A stretch of DNA of 64,000 nucleotides. It comes from Cyclaneusma minus (taxonomy: Eukaryota > Ascomycota > Leotiomycetes > Marthamycetales > Marthamycetaceae). Position numbers and translations under genes: made by a program. How positions within the stretch are numbered: the first letter of the stretch is position 1; each line of letters starts with the position of its first letter. The stretch is taken from contig JAKZHN010000001.1 of NCBI GenBank assembly GCA_037179335.1, positions 1,178,001 to 1,242,000 on the forward strand. Direction: 5' to 3'. The notes under the pieces were generated by a model, which worked only from the letters and a program-made list of their open reading frames with translations, searched no databases and had not been told where the DNA came from. Positions 20,130 to 32,800 of this stretch are shown in pieces.

Positions 20130-22533
20130 ACGCTATATATATTAATTAATTGCCAATATATTTTTAAAGCGCGCTTGCCTTGCTTCTACCGCTTTACGCT
20201 GCTTTTAGCATGCCAATGCTGGCCAAAATCGCAATTACCTTAGCCTAGTAGCTAGCGGCGCTAATAGCAATAAGAATTAAAATTCCAAAAAATTTAAAAT
20301 CCTTATATTTAATCCCCATTAGCGGCGCCTTTGCCAGCTAATGCAATTTTGCCAGCATTGCCCTTTTTTTCCCCATTTCTTTTTATAATTTCTTTTATTC
20401 GTTATTAGCGCCGAGGCTTTTATGCGTAAGTTTTTAAAAAGCCTTTTTTAAATAATTAAAATTTTGCTAGAAAACTTTTGCAGCTTTAGCTAAAGCGCAA
20501 ATAAAAAGCTATAAAAAAAATAAAAAACTTTATTGAATCTAGCTAGCCGCTATTATTGGCCTAGTTTTTTAGCCTTAATATTAGTTTTTCCCGCAATAAA
20601 ATAACGGCTTTATTATTAATAGTAAAAAATTTCTTTTTAAAAATTTTAAAATCCATAATTAATTTTTATATATTAACTTTTAATATATTTATATAAATTT
20701 TAAAAATAAATTTTATTTTATTTTTCTATCTTATTTTTACTCCAAGATTTTAAAATCTAATATTTAAATTAATACCGCCTTGGCTATATAAAAAAAATTA
20801 ATTTGTTTCGGTATTTATTCAAAATAATAAAAAAGCAATTTTTTTTAAATATATATATTTTTTTATTTGCATTGATATTTTATATTATTAATATTTAAAA
20901 AAATATCAAAAAAATAATTTTGCAAGTTTACGAAATAGCCATTAATTTTTTTTACTATAATTTTTTATTAGGAAATATCAGATTTTTTGATTTACCAGCA
21001 ACATTAAATATTAGCTATAATAAAATTAAAAAACCTTTTAATAGCCTTTTATACCAGCCGCTAAATAAAAATAAAAATCCTAATAATAGCTTGGTAATTT
21101 ATTTTTGCTAATTTTCTTTTGCTTATATAAGCAATTATTGCAAGCGCTGTTATAAATGCTTTATTTACAAATATTTTTATATTGCAAAATTTTATAAAAA
21201 AAATAGCGTTAATAATAATAATACTAGCGCTGCCGGTAATAAAAAAACATAATAGGAAATTATTATTTTAAAAATCAATTAAATTCTAATTAAAATTTCT
21301 AAAGCCAATTAAATCCTATTAAATTAAAAAGCAATTTTAACTTTTCTATATTAATTTTGCCCTATATTATTATTACTACTATTATTAACCAATACTTTTT
21401 AAGCTATCGGCCCGCTTTAAATAGCTATTCTAGTTTTTATAAAGCGGCTTTTTTTTTCAAATTCCTGCCTGCTTATATAATAGCTTTAGCCTACCTACCA
21501 GCAATATCGGTATTTTTAGCTTTTCCAATAGCTTTACTTTTAATTTTTTTAAGCATTTTTTTAATTCCTTTAATTTAAGCGCTATTGCCTATAATTAGCC
21601 CAATTTAATATTTTCCCCTATTTTCAAATTTTTAATCAATCCGCAATTTTTTTAACGGACTTCTTTTTGCTATTTTACCCCCCAGCTTGAAAATTGCTAT
21701 TTTATAGCTATTTAAACACCCTATTATTAATTTTTTTATAATACTTTTTAAATTAAAGCCTTTTTAAATTATAATAATCCCTTTTAAAAGCAGATTTTAA
21801 GCAATTTTAAAATATACTCGCTTGCATTTAATATAATTAATAAAAAAATCCAAATTAATTTAAAGCTATAAAAAATTAAAAAAATTAATACAATTATTTT
21901 TCCCTTTTTATCCTTTTTTTAGGCCTAATTTTAAAAAGCTTCCAAAGCTTTAATGGATAGTATATTATCCATTATTTATTATATTTTTTATATTATTTAT
22001 TAATTATTATATTATAAATAAGGCTATTAAACTCCGCTATATCAAATTTTAGTAAATTTTGCAAGCAATTATTAAAGCCGGCCAAAATTGCATATTGCTG
22101 AAAAAAAAAACGCCTTTAAAATAAAATTTATTATTTTAATCCATTAATAGCTTTTTGGCTTTATATAAAACGGCCATTTTTATATTAAATAAATGCTTTT
22201 TTTAAAAACTAATGATAGCATTATTTATTTTTATTTGTTTTATAAAAGGCTTTAAATAGATTTTAAAATCCTAGCTATTAGAATTAATAATTTTTTATTA
22301 TTTAAATAATAATATTTATATTTGCAAAAACACCAAAATGCTGGAAATTATAGCCTTTAATATTAATATTTTAAAAATCCAAATTACTTTTATAGCCTTT
22401 AAAATCTGAAATTTAAATTGGTTGCATTATTAAAGTATTATTTATATTAATAATACTATTATTTAGCGCAATTTTTTTAAGCAAATACTTTAAAATCAAA
22501 ATTAATATATTATATTATATTAGCTATTTTTTC

Positions 22534-22549
22534 ATTAGCATTCCCGGAA
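22534..22549 (+). repeat. left terminal inverted repeat
   Basis: ATTAGCATTCCCGGAA, exact reverse complement of 40335-40350. A GC-containing 16-mer repeated in this AT-rich context is very unlikely by chance. Confidence 0.75.
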
Positions 22550-22594
22550 AAAATCTTGACCAAGGCAAAATGCCAATGGCGCTATTATGCCTCC

Positions 22595-22648
22595 GAGGTG
22601 TTTTAAGCGGTGCTTTAAGCAGCTATTAAGCGTATATTAAGCGGTGCC
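22595..22648 (+). repeat. left subterminal 12-bp repeats
   Basis: GAGGTGTTTTAA and GCGGTGCTTTAA lie head to tail at 22595-22618. Two decayed units and a partial GCGGTGCC follow to 22648. The same motif is repeated near the right end on the same strand. Confidence 0.7.
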
Positions 22649-23268
22649 TTTTATATTTAATACGCTTAATAAAATCCCGTTTTTGCAATTATATATTACT
22701 ATATTTTATTTATTGCTTAATTTATTTATATTATAAAATTATAAATTAAATAAAGCAAAATTATATATTAATTTTTTCTATTAATTTATTTTTATTAAAT
22801 TAAATTAAAATTATATTTAATTTAAAATGGCTATTAAAAATATTTATATTTTTTAAAATTTATTGCTAAATTTTTATATTTTTGTAATTGCTATTTAAAG
22901 TCGTTTTTATTAATTTTGCCAAAATTGTATATTTATGCAATTATTATTTAATTGTTTTTTTAAAGCTTGTATTATTTTGCGAATTTAAAAGTTTTATTAT
23001 AAAAAATTTATAATCTTGCTTTTTTTATAATATTATATTTATTTAATCTAGGGCAAATTTGGAGTTTTTATAAATACGGCGATTATTGCTTTTTTATAAT
23101 TATTATAATTTTTAAAAAAATTATTGCTATTTTGTTTTATTAAATTGATTTTATACTTATAGCTTATACTTTTGCAAATAACAATATCAGGATTTAACTT
23201 TTATTTATTTAAATTAAATAGGGTTTTATCATTTTTTAAATTGGTAATTTATATTTTTTTAAATTTTT

Positions 23269-23387
23269 ATTATATTATATTAATTTATAATTATATTATA
23301 TTAATTTGTAATTATATTATATTAATTTGTAATTATATTATATTAATTTATAATTATATTATATTAATTTACAATTATATTATATTT
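23269..23387. repeat. 21-bp tandem repeat, 5.7 copies
   Basis: Units read ATTATATTATATTAATTT followed by RTA, GTA or ACA. Differences between units are G/A or C/T only, consistent with RIP after amplification. Confidence 0.85.
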
Positions 23388-26300
23388 ATTTTGTGAATTC
23401 TAAATTCTTTTATTTTTATTATTGCTTTTAAAATAAGCGCCTTTTTAATTCCGGCCCGCTATTAAATGTTTTTATTATTGTTTTTTAATTGGCTTTTTTT
23501 TGTTTTTTTTGCTTAATAATAAGTTTTTGCTTTTTATTATATAAGCTTATATTCTTTATTAATATATAATATTTTTTTCCTGCTTTTTGTTAAATTTAAT
23601 GATTTTTTTAATATATTAAGCGTATAAAATAAGTTGCTCGAGCTATTTAAGCGCGATTTATTAAGGTTTAAATTGTCCGAATTGAAATTGTCCGAATTGA
23701 AATAGCTGGATTTTAATAATTTTTCAATTTGCAAATTATTTAAATTATTAGGGGTTTTAATTATTTCGGGATTTTTATTTTAAACGCGTTTTTTTGGCTT
23801 TATCTGTTTTTTCGCAGGTTTTTTTTTGCTTTTTTATTTATTTCGCGCTTAATTTGCTTTTTTGCTATTTTTAATAAATACTTTTTTTAATTATTTTTAA
23901 ATTAACTTTCCTTATAATATTTTTAATATTGGGTTCAATTAATTTAATTACTAATATAATATATTATAGCAAATTTTTATTTATTTATTTTTAATCTTAC
24001 TAATATAATATATATATTTTGGAAAATCGAGCTTAATTTATAAAATTGAGTTTTTTTTTAATCCCGTAATTTTTAATGTATTATATATTAGGCTGATTTT
24101 TTTTTATTGAGAAAGCTAATTAAAATATTTTTATATATTACGGGTTTTCCGAGTTATTTTATTTCTTTTATATTTCTAATTTTTATTAGCGTTTTTGATC
24201 TTCTTGGCAGTTTTTTAGGGTTTTTTTTGCAATATTTAAATTTTAATAGTTTCTTTTTAGCTATTTTTAAATTTAAATATAAATTTTTAAACTTTTTAAA
24301 AGTTTTTTAATTTTAGCGCGTATTTAATATTTTTTCCTTATTATTTATAATAGGTAATGAAGTTAAAAAGCTGGCAAAAATAGCTTTTAATTTAGCCGGT
24401 ATTTTTTTGCTATATAATAGGCTTATTTATAATTTCTTTTTTTTTGCCTGCCGCCGCTTATATATATATATATTTCATTTTATTATAAATTTTATTTTAA
24501 TTGAATTTAAATTCTTTGCTAAATTATGTGCCTAAAAATATAATTTGTCTTTTACTATATTCTTTTAAATTTAAATTATATTTGTATATTTTTAATATTT
24601 TTAATATTTTTATTTTGTATATTTACATATGTTTTTTTAAATGTATTTTAAGCAATGTATTTATATATTATATAACTATAATTATATTTATTTACAATTT
24701 TAAATTGCTTAATAAAATTAATATAATAAAATAGGATATAAAATTTAATCTAAAATTTGATATAATTAAAATATACCTTACGAGTTTTTTATTTTCTTTA
24801 ATTGTTTTTTATTTAAAAAATGTATTTTATTGAATTAAAAATTTAAAGCGTATTTTTTATATATTTTAATATAATAATTTTATAATTTTTATATTTGGCT
24901 AGCAGGATAAAATCTATAATAAATTATAAATATTATAAATTGTTTTTATTAACCTTTATAAATAATAGCGTAATACTTGGTATTAATATTTTTACAATTA
25001 AGTTTTGCTTTTTTTCTTATTTATTGCGTTATATAATTAAATAAGCTAAAAAGTTTTAATTTTTTTAAATTAAAATATTAATTTAAATTTTGCATTTAAT
25101 TAAATTAATTTTTAATTATTTTTAATTATTTTTGGACTTATTTTTTTATTTCTTTAACTTTTTTATTAATTTTAACCCTAATTTAATTAATCAGATTTAT
25201 ATTTGTCCTTTTATAAAATTAATAAAACATATTCATTATTATAGCATTGTGAATATTAGCGTGTTTATGCTTTTATATAAAGTTTTTATATTTATAAATT
25301 TAATTTCCGGTTTTTTTTGCTTTTACGCGCTAGGGTTTTATTATATATTTTTATTTTTGCATTTTTCTGCATATTGCTTTATAAATTTTGTTTTTTATTA
25401 ATATATAATAAATAGAATAATAAATATTATTTTTGAGTTTAGTAATAAAAGCTTGTTTTTTGTAATTTTCAATAAAATTAATAATAATAGGAAATATTTT
25501 CCAAATTCTTTTATTAATATATGCAATTAATAAATTATTGCGATTTAATCATTTTGAAATTATATATATCCCGCTATTAATTTTAAATTTATAATATTAT
25601 AAATAGATATATTATTAATTTTAGATTTTAATATTAAGTTTTTTGCTTAATAATATATTGTTTTGCTCGTTTTCCGCCCTTTTTATTTAATCGCGTTATT
25701 GTTTTTATTTTTTATAATATATTTTTAAATTGGAATAAAAAAAATAAAAAAAAATATTTGCTATTTTTAAAGCGTTTTATTAAAATTGCTAAATATTATA
25801 TAAATTAATTAAAAATTTTAATTATTTTGCATTTTTAATATTAGTATTTTATTAAATAAAAAAAGAATTAAAATTATAATATTGCTATTGTTAAGCTTGG
25901 TTTATATATTGTTTTTATTTAATATTGCTTAAATACTATTATCTTTTAAAAAAGATTGCTTTAGAAAATGCAATTTATTAGAATGAATTATAATATTAAA
26001 TTATATTTTTATTTTAAGGCAAATAAATAATATAAATGCTCCGGATTTAATGCTTTTATTTGCTTAGGTACTTTTTTTAAATATAATTTAATATGATTGG
26101 TAATTTGGTAATAAAGCTAATATTAAAATTATTATACTACTTTTTTTATTTTTATTTTATATATTTTTATTAATAATAGCGCTAGCGATTTAAAAATATA
26201 TACAATTTCAGCTTATACCGTATTTTTTATTAATATTGTTTTTTAATTGCTTTTGGATTTTTTTTTTGCGCGGCTTTATTTTTATTTTTAATTACAAAAT

Positions 26301-26645
26301 TATTTAATTTGAAATTATTATTATTTAAAAATAGGCCAAGATTTTTTAAATATTGATTTTTTATTTTTATTTTCGTGTTTATTATTTTATATTAATAATA
26401 CTAGCCCTAGGGATTTAAAAATAAAAAAAAACCAATATTATATTTTTGCATTTTTAATATTTTTTAAATTAATGTTTATATTTATATTCTTTATTGGCTT
26501 TCTTTTCAATTAATTATATTTTATATTGCTTTTAATTTAACACATTTGTTTTGCTTTTAAACTTTTGCTTTTTAAAATATATTTATAAATATCAATCTTT
26601 TTTATTTATTAATATATATTATATATTATATTTATATTTATATTT

Positions 26646-26760
26646 GACCAGCTACAGCATAGGCCTTAGGCAGCCAGGGTAGCCTATGCCCACATAGCTG
26701 CCGCTAGCGCCAAAAGCTGGAAATGGCTTTAAAAAGCGCCAACGACGAGCCAGCTTTCGT
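26646..26760. other. GC-rich islet with nested inverted repeats
   Basis: A ~115-bp patch of roughly balanced GC content sits alone in the AT-rich block. It contains a two-part inverted repeat (CAGCTA 26649-26654 plus GCATAGGC 26657-26664, against GCCTATGC 26682-26689 plus TAGCTG 26695-26700). A second one follows (AAAGCTGG 26713-26720 against CCAGCTTT 26750-26757). No tRNA A- or B-box is evident. It may be a short insertion too small to be recognised by RIP. Confidence 0.6.
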
Positions 26761-29595
26761 TTTTAAATACAATTAACAAAGTATATTAATGACCTTAAAT
26801 TGCATATGCAATTATCTCACCTATTTACCCTTAATAAACCAATAGTTTATAATAATAAATAAATAAAAATTAATTGCCGCATATTATTATAAATTTAATA
26901 ATAGCTTTACTGCAATATTATAGCCTTGGTTTTTGTTTTATATAAAAGCTTTATAATAATTTATAATAAATGCAAAATTTTATCGCTTAGCCTATATATT
27001 TAATTTTTGTATTTTAATAGTTAATTATAAATTGCAGCAAATATTAAATTGGATTTAATATTAATTATATTAAATTTTATTTAAATTTTATTATTAGCTT
27101 TAATGTAATTATCTTATTTTTTCATTTAAATATTGCATTTTTTAAGAACTTTAAAAATTTATTATATTAATTATTTTTATGTAATAAATATAGCTAACTA
27201 TAATATAAATTAAAATAAAATAAAATTAGCAATGCTTTAAATTTTTATAAAATTTTAAATGGATTTTATTATATTTTTTATATTTTATTTGTTTTTATAT
27301 TGTTTTTGCAAAATACCGGCCAAGCTATTATTATTTATTTTTGATTTTATTGCTAAGCTATAATAATAAAATGGTTTTAATTGGTATTATATATATAGTA
27401 ATTATTGGCTATATTTTAATAATTGGCATTTTTAATAATTGGTATTAAAATCCGGCTACTATAATATTTATTAAATATATATTTAATTAAATATTATTTA
27501 TTTATTATTTTATTGCTTTATTTTAAAATAAATTATTTATATTAGATACTGATTGCAATTAAAATAAAATATAATTTGCTTAATGCATTTTTATAAAATT
27601 GCTAATAATAGCTTTATTATTATAGGATTAATATAATATAATTTTATTTATTTTATATTTTATAATAAAGTAATAATATATTATATTGAAATTTATGATA
27701 TTTTAATATTATTAGGAAAAATAATATTAATTTTGGCATAATTAAAATAATAATGCAATAGGGCGTCAAATTTAAGCAAATTTGGCGGCGATATTAATTG
27801 AAAAATAGATTTTTTTTTGCAATTTTTTAAATTTTTTAAATCCGGCTTTTTGGTTTAAACGCTTGCTAGCTTTTTATGCTTTATTGTTTTAGCCCCGATA
27901 ATGTTTTTTGGTCTTAAAGGCCTTATATTAAGCCAATTTTCTATATATATTATATTTTTTTTGGCTATATTTATTTATTTTAATTTGCGGTTTTTTATAT
28001 TATACAAAAATTTATTAATAATTAGCTTATTAAATATTTTTATTTTAATATTTAAAAACATTAAGCAAAGTTTTAGCGGTCTTTTATTATTTTGATTTAT
28101 TATAAAATATGGGAATTTTTAAATTGCTATATTTTATATATATTTAGCAAAACTTTATATTGCTATTTTGGCAATAAAGGCAATGATATTTTTTAATTAT
28201 TGCTATTTTGCGGTATTGTATTTTATTGGTAATTTCATAAAATCCTAATTAATATATCTTTGCAATTACTTATATATTTATTAAAGGCTTTTAAAAAGGA
28301 AATTGGGTGGGAATAATAGTATATTACAAAATAGAGTTTTATTTTCCTTGGCGGAAAATTAAAATTTACGGCAATAAGGTAATAAAAATGCTATATTAAC
28401 TTTTATTAATATATTAATTAATTATTTAATATTATTTAATTGCGAATTTTAATCTATATTAAATTATTTAATATATTTAAAAACAAATGTAATTATAATA
28501 ATCCTAATAATGTATTTTATTTAGCCAAATAATTTAAAAGCGTATTATTTAAATATAGCCGGCTTTATAATATATTGTAAATATTATAAAAAATATTAAA
28601 AAATATAATTAATAATTTAATATAAAGCTAATATAATTAGGCGGCTATTTAAAATAATTTATTATATTATATAAATTGTTTTTTTTAATTGTTTTAAATA
28701 TTATAAAAATATAGTTGTATTTTCTTTATTATATAATAGTTTAAATCTTTTAATTGCGATAATATATAAATTTATTTCCGGTATTTATATATAAAAAATC
28801 CAGGATTTATTTTTATAATTATTATTATCTATTAGCCTCGATTTTGCTTTTAGCTTTATATTAATTAATATTATAATTTAGTTTATTATTATTATATGAT
28901 TTTTTTATATATATTAAATGCCCTAATATTATAAATCCGGTTTTATAAATTCTTTTATAATCCCGGCGCCGGCGTTTTAAGGCTTTAATAATTAAAATAT
29001 GCAGCGTTAATACGTTCTTTTAAAATGCTGGTTTTTAATTGAGGTTTATATAAATATTTACGCTATTATTAATTATTTCTGCAAGTTTAATAAATTAAAA
29101 ATGCTTTTATTATTGCGGCTAAGTTTTGTTTAAAAATATATATTTAGATTTTATTGTATAATTTAAATAATTTTTTTCCAGCAAAGTTTATTGGGTATAA
29201 ATTTGTGTTTATATTAAGGTATATAATGCTATATATTAATAATATGCTTTTATTAGGCTTAAATCTTATTTTATTTAACGCTTTATTATAAATAGCTTTT
29301 AATAAGCTATTTAAAATCCTATTTAAAATTAATTTTAATCCCGTTTAATATAAATTTAAATATATTAAGCTTATAAATAAGGTTGTTTTTAAAGCTAATT
29401 ATAAGCAGGTTTAAAATAAAAAAGGGTTGAAAATTAATATATTTAATATATATAAATAATAATTTTGCTTATAAAATAGAATTTTATTTATAATATGGTA
29501 AATTATTAAGCGAATAGCGATTTATTAATTGGCTATTATAAATTTTAAATTTTAATATATTAAATTAGCAAATGGGAGAAAATTTAAATTATATT

Positions 29596-29870
29596 AAATT
29601 ATTGCTATAGCAGCAATAAAATATTGAAAAGGCTTTAATCTATATTAAACTATTGCTATAATAATAGTAAAATATTGGAGAAGTTTTAATTTATATTATA
29701 TTATTGCTATAATAGCAATAAAATATTAAAAAAAATTAATCTATATTGAATTATTGCTGTAATAATAGTAAAATATTAGAAAAGCTTTAATTTATATTAA
29801 ATTATTGCCGTAGCAATAATAAAATATTAAAAAAGCTTTAATTTATATTAAATTATTGCTATAATATAAA
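29596..29870. repeat. 51-bp minisatellite, about 5.4 copies
   Basis: Successive units begin AAATTATTGCTATA and contain AAAATATT and GCTTTAAT. Four counted units are 51 bp and one is 50. As 51 is divisible by three, it may be the remnant of a 17-residue protein repeat. Unit differences are mainly transitions. Confidence 0.85.
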
Positions 29871-32800
29871 TGGTAAAAAATTTGAATAATTTTAAATTTT
29901 ATTAATCTTTTATTATATGAGTCTTTTATTATATTAATCTTTTATTATATTAATAAAAATATACTTGACGAAATTTAAATTCTGGTTTTTTAAATTTTTT
30001 AATAATAGATTTAGCTTTTAAAATTAGCTTTGGCTTGGATACACTATTATTAAAATTGAAATAAATATTAATAGCTTTCTTTTCGCAAATTCCCATTGGT
30101 ATTAATTTTCAAATTGAAATAAAAATAATAGGAATTTCGGAAATTAATTGTGATTAAATCCAATTTGTCCAATTTAAATGCAAATAATAGCGCTTATATA
30201 AATCCGGAGTCTCTATTATTTATAGCTTTAAATCCTAAAGCTATAAATATAAATAATATTAAAAATATAATTGCTATAATTTGAATTATAAGTTTATTAA
30301 ATTGTTTTAAATAAAAGAATTTTAAAATCAATAATAAATATTTTATTAAATTTAAAAGTTAATGTAAATAATATAATTATATTTTAGATTAAAAGCAAAT
30401 ATAATATAGCAATTTATATTATATATAATCTCATTGGCTAATATAATTTTTTTATTTAAAATAAATAAGCTATAAAGCAATATATGCAAACAAATAAATC
30501 CGGAGATATAAAAATTGCCTTGCGATTTTTTTAATAATTATTTTTAAAATTAAAGATTTTATAATAACCGAGTTAAATTTTCGCTTATAAATTATATTAT
30601 AAAGCTGGTATAAATTTATTTAATTTATTAAATATTACAGGATTTTTATAGCTATATTATTTTCAATCTTATAAGCTATAGCTATAATTTAAAAAAGTTT
30701 TAAATTGCAATAAAACTATATATAAATTCATATACTATTAATTTAATATATAATAAACTTGCGTATAATTTATATTATATACGCAATTTAAAAAAATTGG
30801 ATAATTTATATAATAAAAATAGTTATATTAAATAAATATATAATTTGCTATATATATATTAATTAAATATATTATTGTATTTTAAATTAAATTACGGGAT
30901 TAATATTATCATTGTTTTTAAATTTTTAATGATTTATTAGAAATTGGAAAAAATCGCTATTTTGGGCATTAATTATCATAAAATTAAAAATCTTTTTAAA
31001 ATACCCTTTATAATAATATATAGGAAAAGAAAGGAGCGTTTAAATAAATAATATATTTAAAGCAATAAAATTCTAAATTTCATATAATATTGAATTAATT
31101 ATAATAATAATAGCTTTAGCCTTAAAATTATAAATAAATTGCTATTTTATAAACATAAATTAATAAATTTTATAATTTATAATAAGCCAAAATTATATAA
31201 TTTTTTATTAATAATTTTAATAATTAATAAGTTTTATATTGCTTGTACTAAAACAAGTTTAAGCTAACTGCAAAATATTATTAAAAGCGGCCGAAATTAA
31301 TCAAATTTAAAAAAAACGCTTAAATTGAAAAACATTAAAATAATATTTGCTATTAATTAGGGATATTATATTGCCTATTTTATATAAGATAAAGAAAATA
31401 GCTATAAGCTTTTATTATTTTTAATAGGTTAAATTTTAATTAAATTTTTAATAAAAAAGTTGTAATTTAATTTAATAAAATATTAAATGCAATTTATATT
31501 TTTGAGAGGCATGCTGCTTCTTATTAGGCTAATTAATATTAATTATTTTATTAATTATTATTAAATTTCTAAATAGGATAATAATAATATTTTATATTAA
31601 TAGGATAAAAATTATTTAAGGAATATATATATAAAATGAAATAAAACGGTTGATTATAAATAAAATGGCCGAATGCTTAATAGCAAAAATCTATTTTTTA
31701 TTATTTGTTCAATTATTAAAGAATTGGTTTTTAAATTTATTAGCAAAATTAATTTTATAGATATTAAATTTATTATCAGGGCTTTATTAAATAAAATTAT
31801 AAATATAAAATATAAAATTTGGAATTATTGGGTTAGGATTTTATATAAAGAATATAAAAGTAATAAATGCTTTTAAAATTTAAAGAAATATTAGAATTGC
31901 TTATTTATATATTTTTTATACTTAATTAAAGCAAAATTAAATATATTAATAAATTATAATTTTATTAAACAAAATAAAAAGAAGAACTAAATTAAAATAT
32001 AAGGGCAATATTAAAAAAAGCTAGGAATTGGGTAAAAAAAAAGCAATCCTTATTTTAATAATTCTTTTAAAAAATGTATATATTATTGCCGAAATTATAA
32101 AGTATTAAAAATTTGGTTAAAAAGATGAAATATTATATAGAATTTTAAAGCAAGCTAGCGCGATTAATTATTTTATTTTATTTTTATTAATAGCTTTAAA
32201 CCTAGCGTATATTAATTTTAAATTTTAAATTTTAAAAATTAAATGCAAAAACAATAGGCACCAATTTTTTTATATTACCAAATTTATATTATAAAAATAT
32301 TAAAAAAAACTGGCAATAATTTTCGAATTTTAATCTTTTTTAAAAAAAATCAAAAATAAGCGGCTTTTAAAATATTTATAATATTAATCCAATTTATTTG
32401 CCAAAAATAAAATATTAAAACCATTAATATATAATTACTATAATAAGCATATTTGGTATTGGCTTTATATTTAAAAAGGCTATATATTATATTATATTTA
32501 AGCTAAATATAAAACCGGTAATAAATATCCAAATTTTATTTTAATATATTTAATATAGAAAAAAAATAAAAAAAAATATAGCTGGATTTTATATATTAAA
32601 AAAGCGTTATAGGCCGAATTTAAAATTATAATTGCTAATTTTTAAAAAGGCAAAATTAAAAAATAAACAAAAATGGATTTAAAAGCGGCTATTGGTACAA
32701 TTAATAAAAATATAGATTTAAAAGCAGCTATTAATATAATCGATAATTCTTATATAATTTTAAATAAGGGAAAGCCTGAAAGGTTAAAAGAAGATTTGGT

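Noticed and set aside
25132..25401. 89-codon frame and similar frames in the AT-rich block
   Set aside because: Only Ile/Phe/Leu/Tyr/Asn residues, expected from AT-rich sequence without stops; no family resemblance.
26646..26760. tRNA gene in the GC-rich islet
   Set aside because: No A-box or B-box and no cloverleaf that I could draw.
31673..31876. 67-codon frame that looks slightly protein-like in the AT-rich block
   Set aside because: May be a RIP-mutated coding remnant, but no motif is recognisable and the strand context is ambiguous.
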